8,156 nucleotides of DNA. It comes from Azohydromonas lata NBRC 102462 (GTDB taxonomy: Bacteria; Pseudomonadota; Gammaproteobacteria; Burkholderiales; Burkholderiaceae_C). The translations under genes were made by a program, and so were the position numbers. Below are positions 1 through 5,948 of the stretch, piece by piece. Positions within the stretch are counted from its first letter, which is position 1. Every line of letters begins with the position of its first letter. The stretch is taken from contig CAMCTE010000123.1 in the NCBI GenBank assembly GCA_945878385.1, positions 1 to 8,156 of the forward strand. The letters are read 5' to 3'. Below the pieces are notes generated by a model. That model had not been told where the DNA came from, did no database searches, and worked only from the letters and a program-made list of their open reading frames with translations.

Positions 1-937
1 GCAATTCCGCTGCGCACAGCGCCACGGCCGTGTGAGCCTCGTCAAGCACGCGGCCCATCAGGATGAAACCGTGGATCTGCCGTTCGAAACACACATGGCT
101 GCAGGTCACGCCGGCCTGCGCCAAGGCCTGCGCATAGGCCAAGCCCTCGTCTCGCAGTGGGTCGAAGCCGGCCGTCATCACCAATGCCGGCGGCAAGCCT
201 TGCAGTGAGGGATGCAGCAGGGGTGAGGCCCGCCAGTCGCTGTCCTGTGGGGCGTCGCCCATGTAGTGGCCGTGGTAGTAGGACAACATGTCGCGTGTGA
301 GCAGGTAACCCTGGCCGTTGCTCAGATGCGAGGGTGCGCCGCGGCGCATGTCGGTGGCGGGGTAGATCAGCAGTTGGTGCCGAAGCGACTCGAAGACTTC
401 GCGCGGACCCGAATCCCTCAGCATCAGCGCCACAACGGCTGCCAAGTTGCCGCCAGCGCTGTCGCCGCCCACGGCCAGGCGCTCACGGTCGATGCCCAGT
501 TCCGCCGCATGGGCGTGCACCCAGCGGGTCGCCGCCTCACAGTCGTCGACTGCTGCGGGAAAGCGGTGCTCAGGCGCCAGCCGATAGTCCACCGACACCA
601 CCACCACCCCGGCGGCCAGCGCCAACTGGCGGCACAGCGTGTCGTGGGTATCGAGGTCACCGATTACCCAGCCGCCGCCATGGAAGAACACCAGGCCCGG
701 CAGTTGGGGTCCGTCTTGTGTGCCCACTGGATGGATCACCCGAAGACGCACCGGCGGCGCCAGGGGCGATTCGGGGTTCAGGTCGACGCTGCGGGCCACC
801 TGCGGCGGTGCGGGTTGGGTGGCGGCTTTGCGATCGAGGTAGCTGCGACGGGCATCGGGCACCGACAGCGTGTGCATCGGCGGCACGCCCCGGTCGATCA
901 TCAGTTGCAGCAGGGCTTGGGCTTGAGGGTGAAGCAT
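1..937 (-). CDS. Alpha/beta hydrolase, HSL/acetyl-esterase family (3' end cut by window edge)
   Basis: This is a probable serine esterase or lipase of the hormone-sensitive-lipase (Aes-like) branch, acting on small acyl esters; the substrate cannot be read from sequence. Translation from ATG 937 gives 312 visible residues. They carry the oxyanion-hole motif HGGGW (residues 86-90), the nucleophile elbow GDSAGGN with Ser160, Asp259 in FDPLRDEG, and His289 in QIHGF, so the catalytic triad is complete. Family members run about 310-320 residues, so only a few C-terminal residues should be missing. No signal peptide is seen, which suggests a cytoplasmic enzyme. The start is fixed by an in-frame TGA at 964-962, which is also the stop codon of the upstream amidase gene. 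No good Shine-Dalgarno precedes the ATG, so translation probably depends on the upstream gene, 24 nt away. Family call is firm; substrate and gene name are not assigned. Confidence 0.92.
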   Translation of the reverse strand, partial: MLHPQAQALLQLMIDRGVPPMHTLSVPDARRSYLDRKAATQPAPPQVARSVDLNPESPLAPPVRLRVIHPVGTQDGPQLPGLVFFHGGGWVIGDLDTHDTLCRQLALAAGVVVVSVDYRLAPEHRFPAAVDDCEAATRWVHAHAAELGIDRERLAVGGDSAGGNLAAVVALMLRDSGPREVFESLRHQLLIYPATDMRRGAPSHLSNGQGYLLTRDMLSYYHGHYMGDAPQDSDWRASPLLHPSLQGLPPALVMTAGFDPLRDEGLAYAQALAQAGVTCSHVCFERQIHGFILMGRVLDEAHTAVALCAAEL

Positions 938-961
938 GTTCTGGGGTGTGGTCTGGTCGGT

Positions 962-2218
962 TCACAGGGCGCGACGCCGCGCCATCGGCGGGTTGCGCGA
1001 AAAGTATTGGCGTATGCCTTGGTGCAGGGCTTCGACCAGGCCGGCCTGGTAGTCGCGGTCGGCCAGTCGGCGCTCTTCATCCGGGTTGGAAATGAAGGCC
1101 GTTTCCACGAGTACGCTGGGGACATCAGGCGCCTTGAGCACCGCAAAGCCTGCTTGCTCTACGCGCCGCTTGTGCAGGCGGCCCACGCGGTCGAGTTGGC
1201 TCAGCATCGCGCTGCCCAGTTGCAGGCTGTCGTTGATCTGCGCGGTGGTGCTCATGTCCAGCATGGCGCGCAGCACCTGCGCATCGGCCACTTGGGCATT
1301 GATGCCGCCCACTGCATCCGAGGCGTTTTCCCGGTCGGCCATCCAGCGTGCAGCCGAACTGCTGGCCCCTTGCGTGGACAGCGCGTACACCGAGGCCCCG
1401 CGCGCCTGCGGCGTGTAGAAGGCGTCGGCGTGGATGGAGACGAACAGGTCGGCCTGCACACGCCGAGCGCGGCGCACCCGTTCGCCCAGGGGTACGAAGT
1501 AATCGCTGTCGCGGGTCATGTAGGCCCGCATGCCCGGCGTGGCGTTGATGCGGTCGCGCAACTGCAATCCAATGGAAAGCACCACATCCTTCTCTTTCAG
1601 GCCGCTGGGCCCCACGGCGCCCGGGTCTTCACCCCCATGGCCGGGGTCGATGGCCACGATGATCAGGCGCTCCAGCGGCTCCGGCCTTTGCCCCACACGC
1701 CCGATGAAGTCGCCCAGCGCATCGTCTGCCTGGCGCTGGGCCTGGCCCTCGGCGCGCAGCTTGTCCTGCAGGAACTGCAGCAGCGGGTCCTGCTCCACCG
1801 TGGGGTAAAGGTCGAACACGGTGCGGTGTTGGTAGGCCGCCACCGGTGCAAGGCTGAAGACCTGGGGCGCCACACCCTGCTTGAGGTCGAGCACCAGGCG
1901 CACCACCCGTGGTTGGAATTGCCCCACGCGCACCGCGCCGATGTAGGGGTCGTCGGGTTGCACCTGGGCCACCAGGTCGCGCAGCTGGCTGGACAGCTCG
2001 AGCCCCTCGATGTCGACCACCAGCCGTTCCGGGTTGGCCAGCCGTTGGTGGTTCACACTCAGCGCGCTGTCGGATTCGATGGTCACGCGCGTGTATTGCG
2101 CAGCCGGCCACACCCGCACCGCCCTGACCACACTGGCCCAAGCGTGGCGCGGTAACCCCAAGGCGAGCCAGGCGGCACCCAGGCCTTGCAGAAAGTGGCG
2201 GCGCATCGGGGGCTTCAT
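962..2218 (-). CDS. amiC: N-acetylmuramoyl-L-alanine amidase, Tat-exported AmiC type (AMIN + Amidase_3)
   Basis: This zinc amidase cleaves the amide bond between MurNAc and L-Ala of the stem peptide in the periplasm, splitting septal peptidoglycan during daughter-cell separation. The 418-residue product starts with a twin-arginine signal (MRRHFLQG, residues 5-12, then a hydrophobic stretch to about Ala28). An AMIN domain covers roughly 32-130, a linker follows, and Amidase_3 covers about 186-405. Zinc ligands are His194 in DPGHGG, Glu209 and His263 in SIHAD; the catalytic glutamate is Glu372 in VETAFISN. Residues about 284-335 match the inserted segment that in E. coli AmiB/AmiC carries the helix blocking the active site, so activation by a LytM-type partner (EnvC or NlpD) is inferred. 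The ATG lies 1 nt after the tsaE stop, implying translational coupling. Twin arginines make AmiC a better name than AmiB, although AmiB holds this position beside tsaE in E. coli. Confidence 0.95.
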   Translation of the reverse strand: MKPPMRRHFLQGLGAAWLALGLPRHAWASVVRAVRVWPAAQYTRVTIESDSALSVNHQRLANPERLVVDIEGLELSSQLRDLVAQVQPDDPYIGAVRVGQFQPRVVRLVLDLKQGVAPQVFSLAPVAAYQHRTVFDLYPTVEQDPLLQFLQDKLRAEGQAQRQADDALGDFIGRVGQRPEPLERLIIVAIDPGHGGEDPGAVGPSGLKEKDVVLSIGLQLRDRINATPGMRAYMTRDSDYFVPLGERVRRARRVQADLFVSIHADAFYTPQARGASVYALSTQGASSSAARWMADRENASDAVGGINAQVADAQVLRAMLDMSTTAQINDSLQLGSAMLSQLDRVGRLHKRRVEQAGFAVLKAPDVPSVLVETAFISNPDEERRLADRDYQAGLVEALHQGIRQYFSRNPPMARRRAL

Positions 2219-2219
2219 G

Positions 2220-2711
2220 TCAATCTCGGCCTGTGGCCATGAGCGCCTGCATCAAGCGCTGCCCTTCTGAAGTGTGCGCTTCAAGCCGCACCTCACGGGC
2301 CTGCCCTGCGCCCATGCTCAGGTGCAGTGCCAGGTCCGGCGTGGGCAGCAGCCCTTGGGCCTTTTGCGGCCACTCGCAAATCTTCAGGCCGCTGGCGGCG
2401 AACACATCGCGAAAGCCCGCGTCTTCCCATTCCTGTGGGTCGGCAAAGCGGTAGAAGTCGAAATGGGCCACGGGCCAGCCCACATCGTAGGGCTCCATGA
2501 CTGCGTAGGTGGGGCTCTTGATGCGGCCGTGTACGCCCAGGGCCTGCAACAGGTGACGGGTGAAGGTGGTCTTGCCGGCACCCAGGTCACCATGCAGCGT
2601 CAGTACGGCATTCACAGGCCGGGCGCCGGCCAGGGCGAGGGCGGTGGCACGGCAGGCCGGCTCATCGGCCCACTGCAGGGTCGCGGTTTCTAGAATGGCG
2701 GTATGCGTCAC
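2220..2711 (-). CDS. tsaE: tRNA threonylcarbamoyladenosine biosynthesis ATPase TsaE
   Basis: TsaE is the ATPase that works with TsaB and TsaD to place threonylcarbamoyl on A37 of ANN-decoding tRNAs; it is cytoplasmic. From GTG 2711 the product has 163 residues. It shows a Walker A loop GDLGAGKTT (41-49), the family segment KSPTYAVMEPY (65-75), HFDFYRF (83-89) and the late CEWPQK motif (about 112-117). Length is normal for the family. An ATG at 2801 is also open, but it would add 30 residues lying antisense to conserved queG sequence, so GTG 2711 is preferred. That start overlaps the first 9 bp of divergent queG. No Shine-Dalgarno or clear -10 was seen for this gene; any promoter must sit inside queG. 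It leads an operon with the amidase (1-nt gap) and the hydrolase. Product is secure; the exact start is moderately secure. Confidence 0.93.
   Translation of the reverse strand: MTHTAILETATLQWADEPACRATALALAGARPVNAVLTLHGDLGAGKTTFTRHLLQALGVHGRIKSPTYAVMEPYDVGWPVAHFDFYRFADPQEWEDAGFRDVFAASGLKICEWPQKAQGLLPTPDLALHLSMGAGQAREVRLEAHTSEGQRLMQALMATGRD
2691..2696 (+). promoter_or_regulatory. Candidate -10 element of queG, leaderless geometry
   Basis: TAGAAT matches the TATAAT consensus at 5 of 6 positions and ends 6 nt before the queG ATG at 2703. Transcription 7 nt past the hexamer would begin on the A of the ATG, giving a leaderless message. No -35 hexamer is apparent at 16-19 bp spacing, and no Shine-Dalgarno precedes the ATG. 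The element lies inside the first codons of tsaE. hslO has the same hexamer at the same distance. Confidence 0.45.
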
Positions 2712-3926
2712 GATGCACCACAGTTGGGGCACGCCCCTGGGCTTACCGGAGGAGGGGCCCTGAGCCCGGGCGACCTGCAAGCCATTTGGCAGTATCTGCA
2801 AGATCAGGCGCGTGTCTTGGGATTCTCACAGATCGGCGTGGCCGATGTGGACCTGGGCAGCGCGGAAGCGGGTTTCGCGGCATGGCTGGAAGCCGGCTTC
2901 GCCGGTGAGATGGGCTACATGGCGGCGCACGGCCTGAAGCGCATGCGCCCGGCCGAATTGGTGCCCGGCACGGTGCGCGTGATCACGGCTCGGATGGACT
3001 ACTTGCCCGGCCCCGGGCCGGCGGATGGGGGCGCCACCGCAGGCTCAGCCCATGAGCCTGCCTGGCGGGCCATCGAGTGGCGGCGCTTGACGCAGCCCCA
3101 GCAGGCCACCGTATCACTGTATGCGCGTGGCCGCGACTACCACAAGGTGCTGCGCCAACGCCTGGCACGCCTGGCAGAAAGCCTGCAGGCGCGAATCGGG
3201 CCCTTTGGCCACCGCGCCTTCACCGATTCCGCACCCGTGGCGGAAGTGGAGCTTGCCCAACGCAGCGGCCTGGGTTGGCGCGGCAACCACACCCTGCTGC
3301 TGCACCGCGAAGGCGGCTCCCTGTTTTTTTTGGGCGAACTGTTCGTTGACCTGCCGCTGCCCGTGACCCCGACGGTCAGCCACCATTGCGGCCAGTGCAG
3401 TGCCTGCATCGAGGCGTGCCCCACTCAGGCCATTGTGGCGCCGTACCGCTTGGATGCGCGCCGCTGCATCAGCTACCTCACCATCGAACATGCCGGCCCC
3501 ATTGCACCAGAGTTGCGGCCTTTGATGGGCAACCGAATCTATGGCTGCGACGACTGCCAACTGGCCTGCCCGTGGAACAAGTACGCTCAGCTCAGCGCCG
3601 TTCCCGATTTCCAGCCCAGGCCTGGTCTGCAGGACCCGGAACTGCTGGCCCTGTGGGCCTGGACGGAGCCCGAATTCCTGCAGCGTACGGAAGGCAGCGC
3701 CATCCGCCGTATCGGCTACACGCGCTGGAGGCGCAACCTGGCGGTGGCCCTGGGCAACGGTCTGAGGGTCAACACGGAGGAACCTTCTGTCGCGGGGGAA
3801 CTCCACCCATCCGTGCAGTCCGCAGCAGCCTGGAAGGTGGAGGCCCGAGAGGCCTTGCGGGCCGCGCGGCCTGCAGCCTGTGCGTTGGTGCGTGAACACA
3901 TCGACTGGGCGTTGGCCCAGAGATGA
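2703..3926 (+). CDS. queG: tRNA epoxyqueuosine(34) reductase QueG
   Basis: QueG is a cobalamin- and iron-sulfur-dependent cytoplasmic reductase that converts epoxyqueuosine to queuosine at wobble position 34 of GUN tRNAs. The 407-residue product has the N-terminal QueG region (FSQIGVAD near 41, GYMAAHG 71-77), the conserved FTDSAPVAEVELA with Asp175, probably equivalent to the reported catalytic aspartate, and two [4Fe-4S] sites. The first is Cys229, Cys232, Cys235 and Cys239; the second is Cys282, Cys285 and Cys289, with Cys255 as further ligand. GSAIRRIGYTRWRRNLAVALGN opens a C-terminal HEAT-like tail. ATG 2703 is chosen because TAGAAT sits 6 nt upstream; it gives an N-terminus about 10-20 residues longer than usual. 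A purine-rich GGAGGAGG near 2748-2755 precedes an in-frame CTG at 2760 and could mark a shorter product. Oddities: GWRGNHT, where I recall GKH in relatives, and a T8 tract at 3324-3331. Confidence 0.95.
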   Translation: MRHDAPQLGHAPGLTGGGALSPGDLQAIWQYLQDQARVLGFSQIGVADVDLGSAEAGFAAWLEAGFAGEMGYMAAHGLKRMRPAELVPGTVRVITARMDYLPGPGPADGGATAGSAHEPAWRAIEWRRLTQPQQATVSLYARGRDYHKVLRQRLARLAESLQARIGPFGHRAFTDSAPVAEVELAQRSGLGWRGNHTLLLHREGGSLFFLGELFVDLPLPVTPTVSHHCGQCSACIEACPTQAIVAPYRLDARRCISYLTIEHAGPIAPELRPLMGNRIYGCDDCQLACPWNKYAQLSAVPDFQPRPGLQDPELLALWAWTEPEFLQRTEGSAIRRIGYTRWRRNLAVALGNGLRVNTEEPSVAGELHPSVQSAAAWKVEAREALRAARPAACALVREHIDWALAQR

Positions 3927-3932
3927 AGCCCC

Positions 3933-3955
3933 GCCCTCGGGAGATTCCCTAGGGC
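3933..3955 (+). terminator. Strong hairpin just after queG, terminator-like without a U tract
   Basis: GCCCT (3933-3937) pairs with AGGGC (3951-3955), and after one C/T mismatch GGGA (3939-3942) pairs with TCCC (3946-3949) around a three-base GAT loop. That makes nine base pairs, mostly GC, starting 7 nt after the queG stop. The bases that follow (TCGCCGTGAAAA) hold no T run, so this is not a canonical intrinsic terminator. It may act as a 3'-end stabiliser behind Rho-dependent termination, separating queG from the Bug gene. Confidence 0.45.
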
Positions 3956-3971
3956 TCGCCGTGAAAACGCG

Positions 3972-4001
3972 TAGATCCCTGCGGGGGTCCCCCACCATAA
4001 T
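3972..4001 (+). promoter_or_regulatory. Candidate promoter for the Bug-family gene
   Basis: CATAAT at 3996-4001 matches the -10 consensus at 5 of 6 positions. A weak -35 candidate, TAGATC at 3972-3977 (3 of 6), lies 18 bp upstream. The predicted start near 4008 would give a leader of about 28 nt carrying the Shine-Dalgarno at 4024-4027. It lies in the only gap of more than 100 nt in the window, between queG and the Bug gene, where a promoter is expected. It would also serve the overlapping xerD gene. Confidence 0.35.
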
Positions 4002-4016
4002 CCTTGGATCGCATCC
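3983..4016. promoter_or_regulatory. Two short dyads flanking the candidate Bug promoter -10
   Basis: GGGGGTCCCCC (3983-3993) is a perfect dyad around one central T and ends 2 bp before CATAAT. GGATCGCATCC (4006-4016) is a second perfect dyad with 4-bp arms around CGC and spans the predicted transcription start. Their placement on both sides of the -10 is what operator half-sites would look like. The arms are short, so chance is a real alternative in GC-rich DNA, and no regulator gene is adjacent. Confidence 0.25.
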
Positions 4017-4023
4017 GTCACTT

Positions 4024-4027
4024 GGAG
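4024..4027 (+). promoter_or_regulatory. Ribosome binding site deciding the Bug gene start
   Basis: GGAG lies 8 nt before ATG 4036. This ATG is followed at once by a typical signal peptide (MKRLTLKLLS), so it is preferred over the upstream in-frame ATG at 3880, which lies inside queG. It is the clearest Shine-Dalgarno in the window. Confidence 0.7.
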
Positions 4028-4035
4028 TCTCCTGC

Positions 4036-5019
4036 ATGAAGCGTCTGACCCTCAAGCTCCTGTCTCTGGCCTGCCTGGCCGCGCTGGGCGCCGCACCGCT
4101 GTCCGCCTTGGCGCAAAGCGCCTACCCGACCAAGCCGGTTCGGCTGATCGTGCCCTTCGCACCGGGCGGCACCACCGACATCGTGGCACGCATCGTGGCC
4201 GAGAAGCTCGGGAGCGCGCTCGGGGCCAATGTGGTGGTCGAAAACCGCGCGGGCGGCGGCGGTTCGGTGGGCGCGCTGGAAGTGGTGCGGGCCGCACCGG
4301 ACGGCCACATCCTGGGCATGGCCACCGTCTCCACCACCGCGGCCAATCCGGCCATCAACGCCCGAATCGGCTATGACCCCATTGCCGATTTCACGCCGAT
4401 CATCAACATCGCCGCCACGCCCAATGTGATCGCGGTGCACCCGAGCTTTCCAGCCCGTGATTACACGGCCTTTGTGGCCGAATTGAAGAAGTCTCCCGGC
4501 AAGCACAGCTACGCCAGCTCCGGCACTGGCGGCATCGGCCACCTGCAGATGGAGCTCTACAAGAGCCTGTCGCAGACCTTCGTGCTGCACATTCCCTACC
4601 GGGGTGCCGGCCCCGCGCTCAACGACACCGTGGCCGGCCAGGTGCCGGTCATCTTCGACAACATGCCTTCGGCGCTGCCCTTCATTCGGGACAACCGCCT
4701 GGTGCCCATCGTCGTGGCCGCGCCCCAGCGCTTGGCCCAGTTGCCCAATGTGCCCACCTTCAAAGAGGTGGGCCTGGAGCCGGTCAACCGCATGGCCTAC
4801 TACGGCGTCCTGGGCCCCAAGGGCATGCCCAAGGATGTGGTGGACAAAATCAACGCTGCGGTTCGCAAGGTGCTGGAAGACGCTTCCGTGCGCAAGCGCA
4901 TCGAGGACACCGGCTCGCTTGTGATCGGCAACACCCCGGGTCAGTTCGCCGACCAGATCAGGGCCGAGTTCGATGTCTACAAGAAAGTGGTGGCCGAGCA
5001 GAAGCTCAAGTTGGATTGA
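4036..5019 (+). CDS. Bug-family tripartite tricarboxylate transporter substrate-binding protein
   Basis: This is a periplasmic solute-binding protein of the Bug (TctC-like) family, which captures small organic acids or related carboxylated compounds and usually hands them to a TctA/TctB permease. The 327-residue product has a Sec signal peptide with a basic start, a hydrophobic core and a likely cut after ALA (residue 26). There is no lipobox cysteine. Family motifs are seen in order: PVRLIVPFAPGGTTDIVAR (34-52), VVENRAGGGGSVG (67-79), SSGTGGIGHL (161-170), HIPYRGAGPA (185-194) and GQVPVIFDNMPSALP (201-215). Length is standard. No permease gene lies within the window, as is common for the many orphan Bug genes of Burkholderiales, so the ligand is unknown. 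The stop codon overlaps the start of xerD, implying at least partial co-transcription. Family call is very firm. Confidence 0.95.
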   Translation: MKRLTLKLLSLACLAALGAAPLSALAQSAYPTKPVRLIVPFAPGGTTDIVARIVAEKLGSALGANVVVENRAGGGGSVGALEVVRAAPDGHILGMATVSTTAANPAINARIGYDPIADFTPIINIAATPNVIAVHPSFPARDYTAFVAELKKSPGKHSYASSGTGGIGHLQMELYKSLSQTFVLHIPYRGAGPALNDTVAGQVPVIFDNMPSALPFIRDNRLVPIVVAAPQRLAQLPNVPTFKEVGLEPVNRMAYYGVLGPKGMPKDVVDKINAAVRKVLEDASVRKRIEDTGSLVIGNTPGQFADQIRAEFDVYKKVVAEQKLKLD

Positions 5020-5948
5020 CTGAGACTGCAACGGTCCTGCCCGCTGCCACGGCCAGCGTGGTGGACCGATTTCTGGACGCGCTCTGGCTGGAAGACGGCC
5101 TGAGCGCGTTGACACTGGCCGCCTACCGGCGCGACCTCACGCTCTATGGGCGGTGGTGGCACGGCCAACGTTCCAACCCGGCCCCGCATGACACCATCCT
5201 GCTGACCACCGAAGCAGACCTGCTGGCCTATATGGCTGCGCGGCATGTCCAGTCCCGCGCCACCACGGTCAACCGGCGAACGACCGTCTTCAAGCGCTTC
5301 TTCCGCTGGGCCCTGCGCGAACACCTGATCGCCCAGGACCCGACGCTGAAGATGGCCGGCAGCAAGCAGCCCTTGCGCGTGCCCAAGGCCCTGAGCGAGG
5401 CGCAGGTGGAAGCGCTGCTGGCAGCACCCGACACCGAGACGCCCTTGGGCCTGCGTGACCGCGCGATGTTGGAGCTGATGTATGCCAGCGGCCTGCGCGT
5501 GACGGAACTGGTGGCGATCAAGACCGTGCAGGTGGGCCTGTCTGAAGGTGTGCTCAAGGTGATGGGCAAGGGTGCGCGCGAGCGCCTGGTGCCCTTCGGT
5601 GATGAGGCCCACCGCTGGATGGACCGCTATTTGAAGGAGGCCCGAGCGGTCATCCTCAAGGGCCAGGCCAGCGACGCTCTGTTCGTCACCTCGCGCGGTG
5701 GTCCGATGACGCGCCAGATGTTCTGGACACTCATCAAGCAGCATGCCTTCACCGCGGAAGTGAAGGTGCCGCTCTCGCCCCACACACTGCGCCATGCGTT
5801 CGCCACGCATTTGCTCAACCACGGGGCCGACCTGCGCGTGGTGCAGATGCTGCTGGGCCACGCCGACATTTCCACCACCACCATCTACACGCATGTGGCG
5901 CGCGAGCGCTTGCGCCAACTGCACCAGCAGCACCACCCCCGGGGCTAG
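5016..5948 (+). CDS. xerD: Site-specific tyrosine recombinase XerD
   Basis: XerD acts with XerC and FtsK at the dif site to resolve chromosome dimers before division. The 310-residue product has the N-terminal SAM-like core-binding domain (about 15-100, RFLDALWLEDGLS at 18-30) and the C-terminal catalytic domain. All catalytic residues are present: Arg161 (ASGLR), Lys185 (MGKG), His256 and Arg259 (HTLRH), His282 (GHADIS) and nucleophile Tyr291 (TIYTHV). RFLDALWLE and AYRRDL fit XerD rather than XerC. The start is taken as TTG 5016, overlapping the Bug stop as TTGA; E. coli XerD begins about as far ahead of FLDALWLE. GTG codons at 5058 and 5061 are alternatives that would shorten the N-terminus by 14-15 residues. 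No strong Shine-Dalgarno is visible, so coupling to the Bug gene is inferred. The 3' end shares CTAG with the opposing gene. Confidence 0.93.
   Translation: MTETATVLPAATASVVDRFLDALWLEDGLSALTLAAYRRDLTLYGRWWHGQRSNPAPHDTILLTTEADLLAYMAARHVQSRATTVNRRTTVFKRFFRWALREHLIAQDPTLKMAGSKQPLRVPKALSEAQVEALLAAPDTETPLGLRDRAMLELMYASGLRVTELVAIKTVQVGLSEGVLKVMGKGARERLVPFGDEAHRWMDRYLKEARAVILKGQASDALFVTSRGGPMTRQMFWTLIKQHAFTAEVKVPLSPHTLRHAFATHLLNHGADLRVVQMLLGHADISTTTIYTHVARERLRQLHQQHHPRG

Noticed and set aside
938..964. Possible stop-codon readthrough joining the amidase to the hydrolase
   Set aside because: The amidase TGA is in frame with the hydrolase ATG 27 nt on, but one junction in three would be so by chance, and a Tat-exported amidase fused to an esterase is not known.
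266..2155. A 629-codon open frame on the plus strand across the amidase and hydrolase genes
   Set aside because: It is antisense to two genes with complete catalytic motifs, is rich in His, Gln, Arg and Gly, and shows no recognisable domain. GC-rich third positions commonly leave such antisense frames open.
2712..2801. A longer TsaE starting at ATG 2801
   Set aside because: The extra 30 residues lie antisense to conserved queG sequence and have no counterpart in TsaE, which normally starts shortly before the strand preceding Walker A.
3880..4035. A longer Bug protein starting at 3880 inside queG
   Set aside because: It would put 52 residues ahead of a clean signal peptide. ATG 4036 has GGAG 8 nt upstream.
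3114..4055. A 313-codon minus-strand frame opposite queG
   Set aside because: It is antisense to the iron-sulfur motifs of queG, has no family motif, and covers the queG-Bug gap including the candidate promoter; treated as a composition artefact.
4018..5115. A 365-codon minus-strand frame opposite the Bug gene
   Set aside because: It mirrors the Bug protein codon by codon, is very rich in His and Gly, and has no credible domain or ribosome site.
5937..5944. CCCCGGGG palindrome before the xerD stop as a terminator
   Set aside because: It has no loop and no T run and encodes the last XerD residues, so it cannot form a useful hairpin.
5016..5948. xerD as part of an integron, phage or mobile-element integrase
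   Set aside because: The residue pattern, length and housekeeping neighbours fit chromosomal XerD. No attachment site, tRNA gene, direct repeat or cargo gene is seen nearby.
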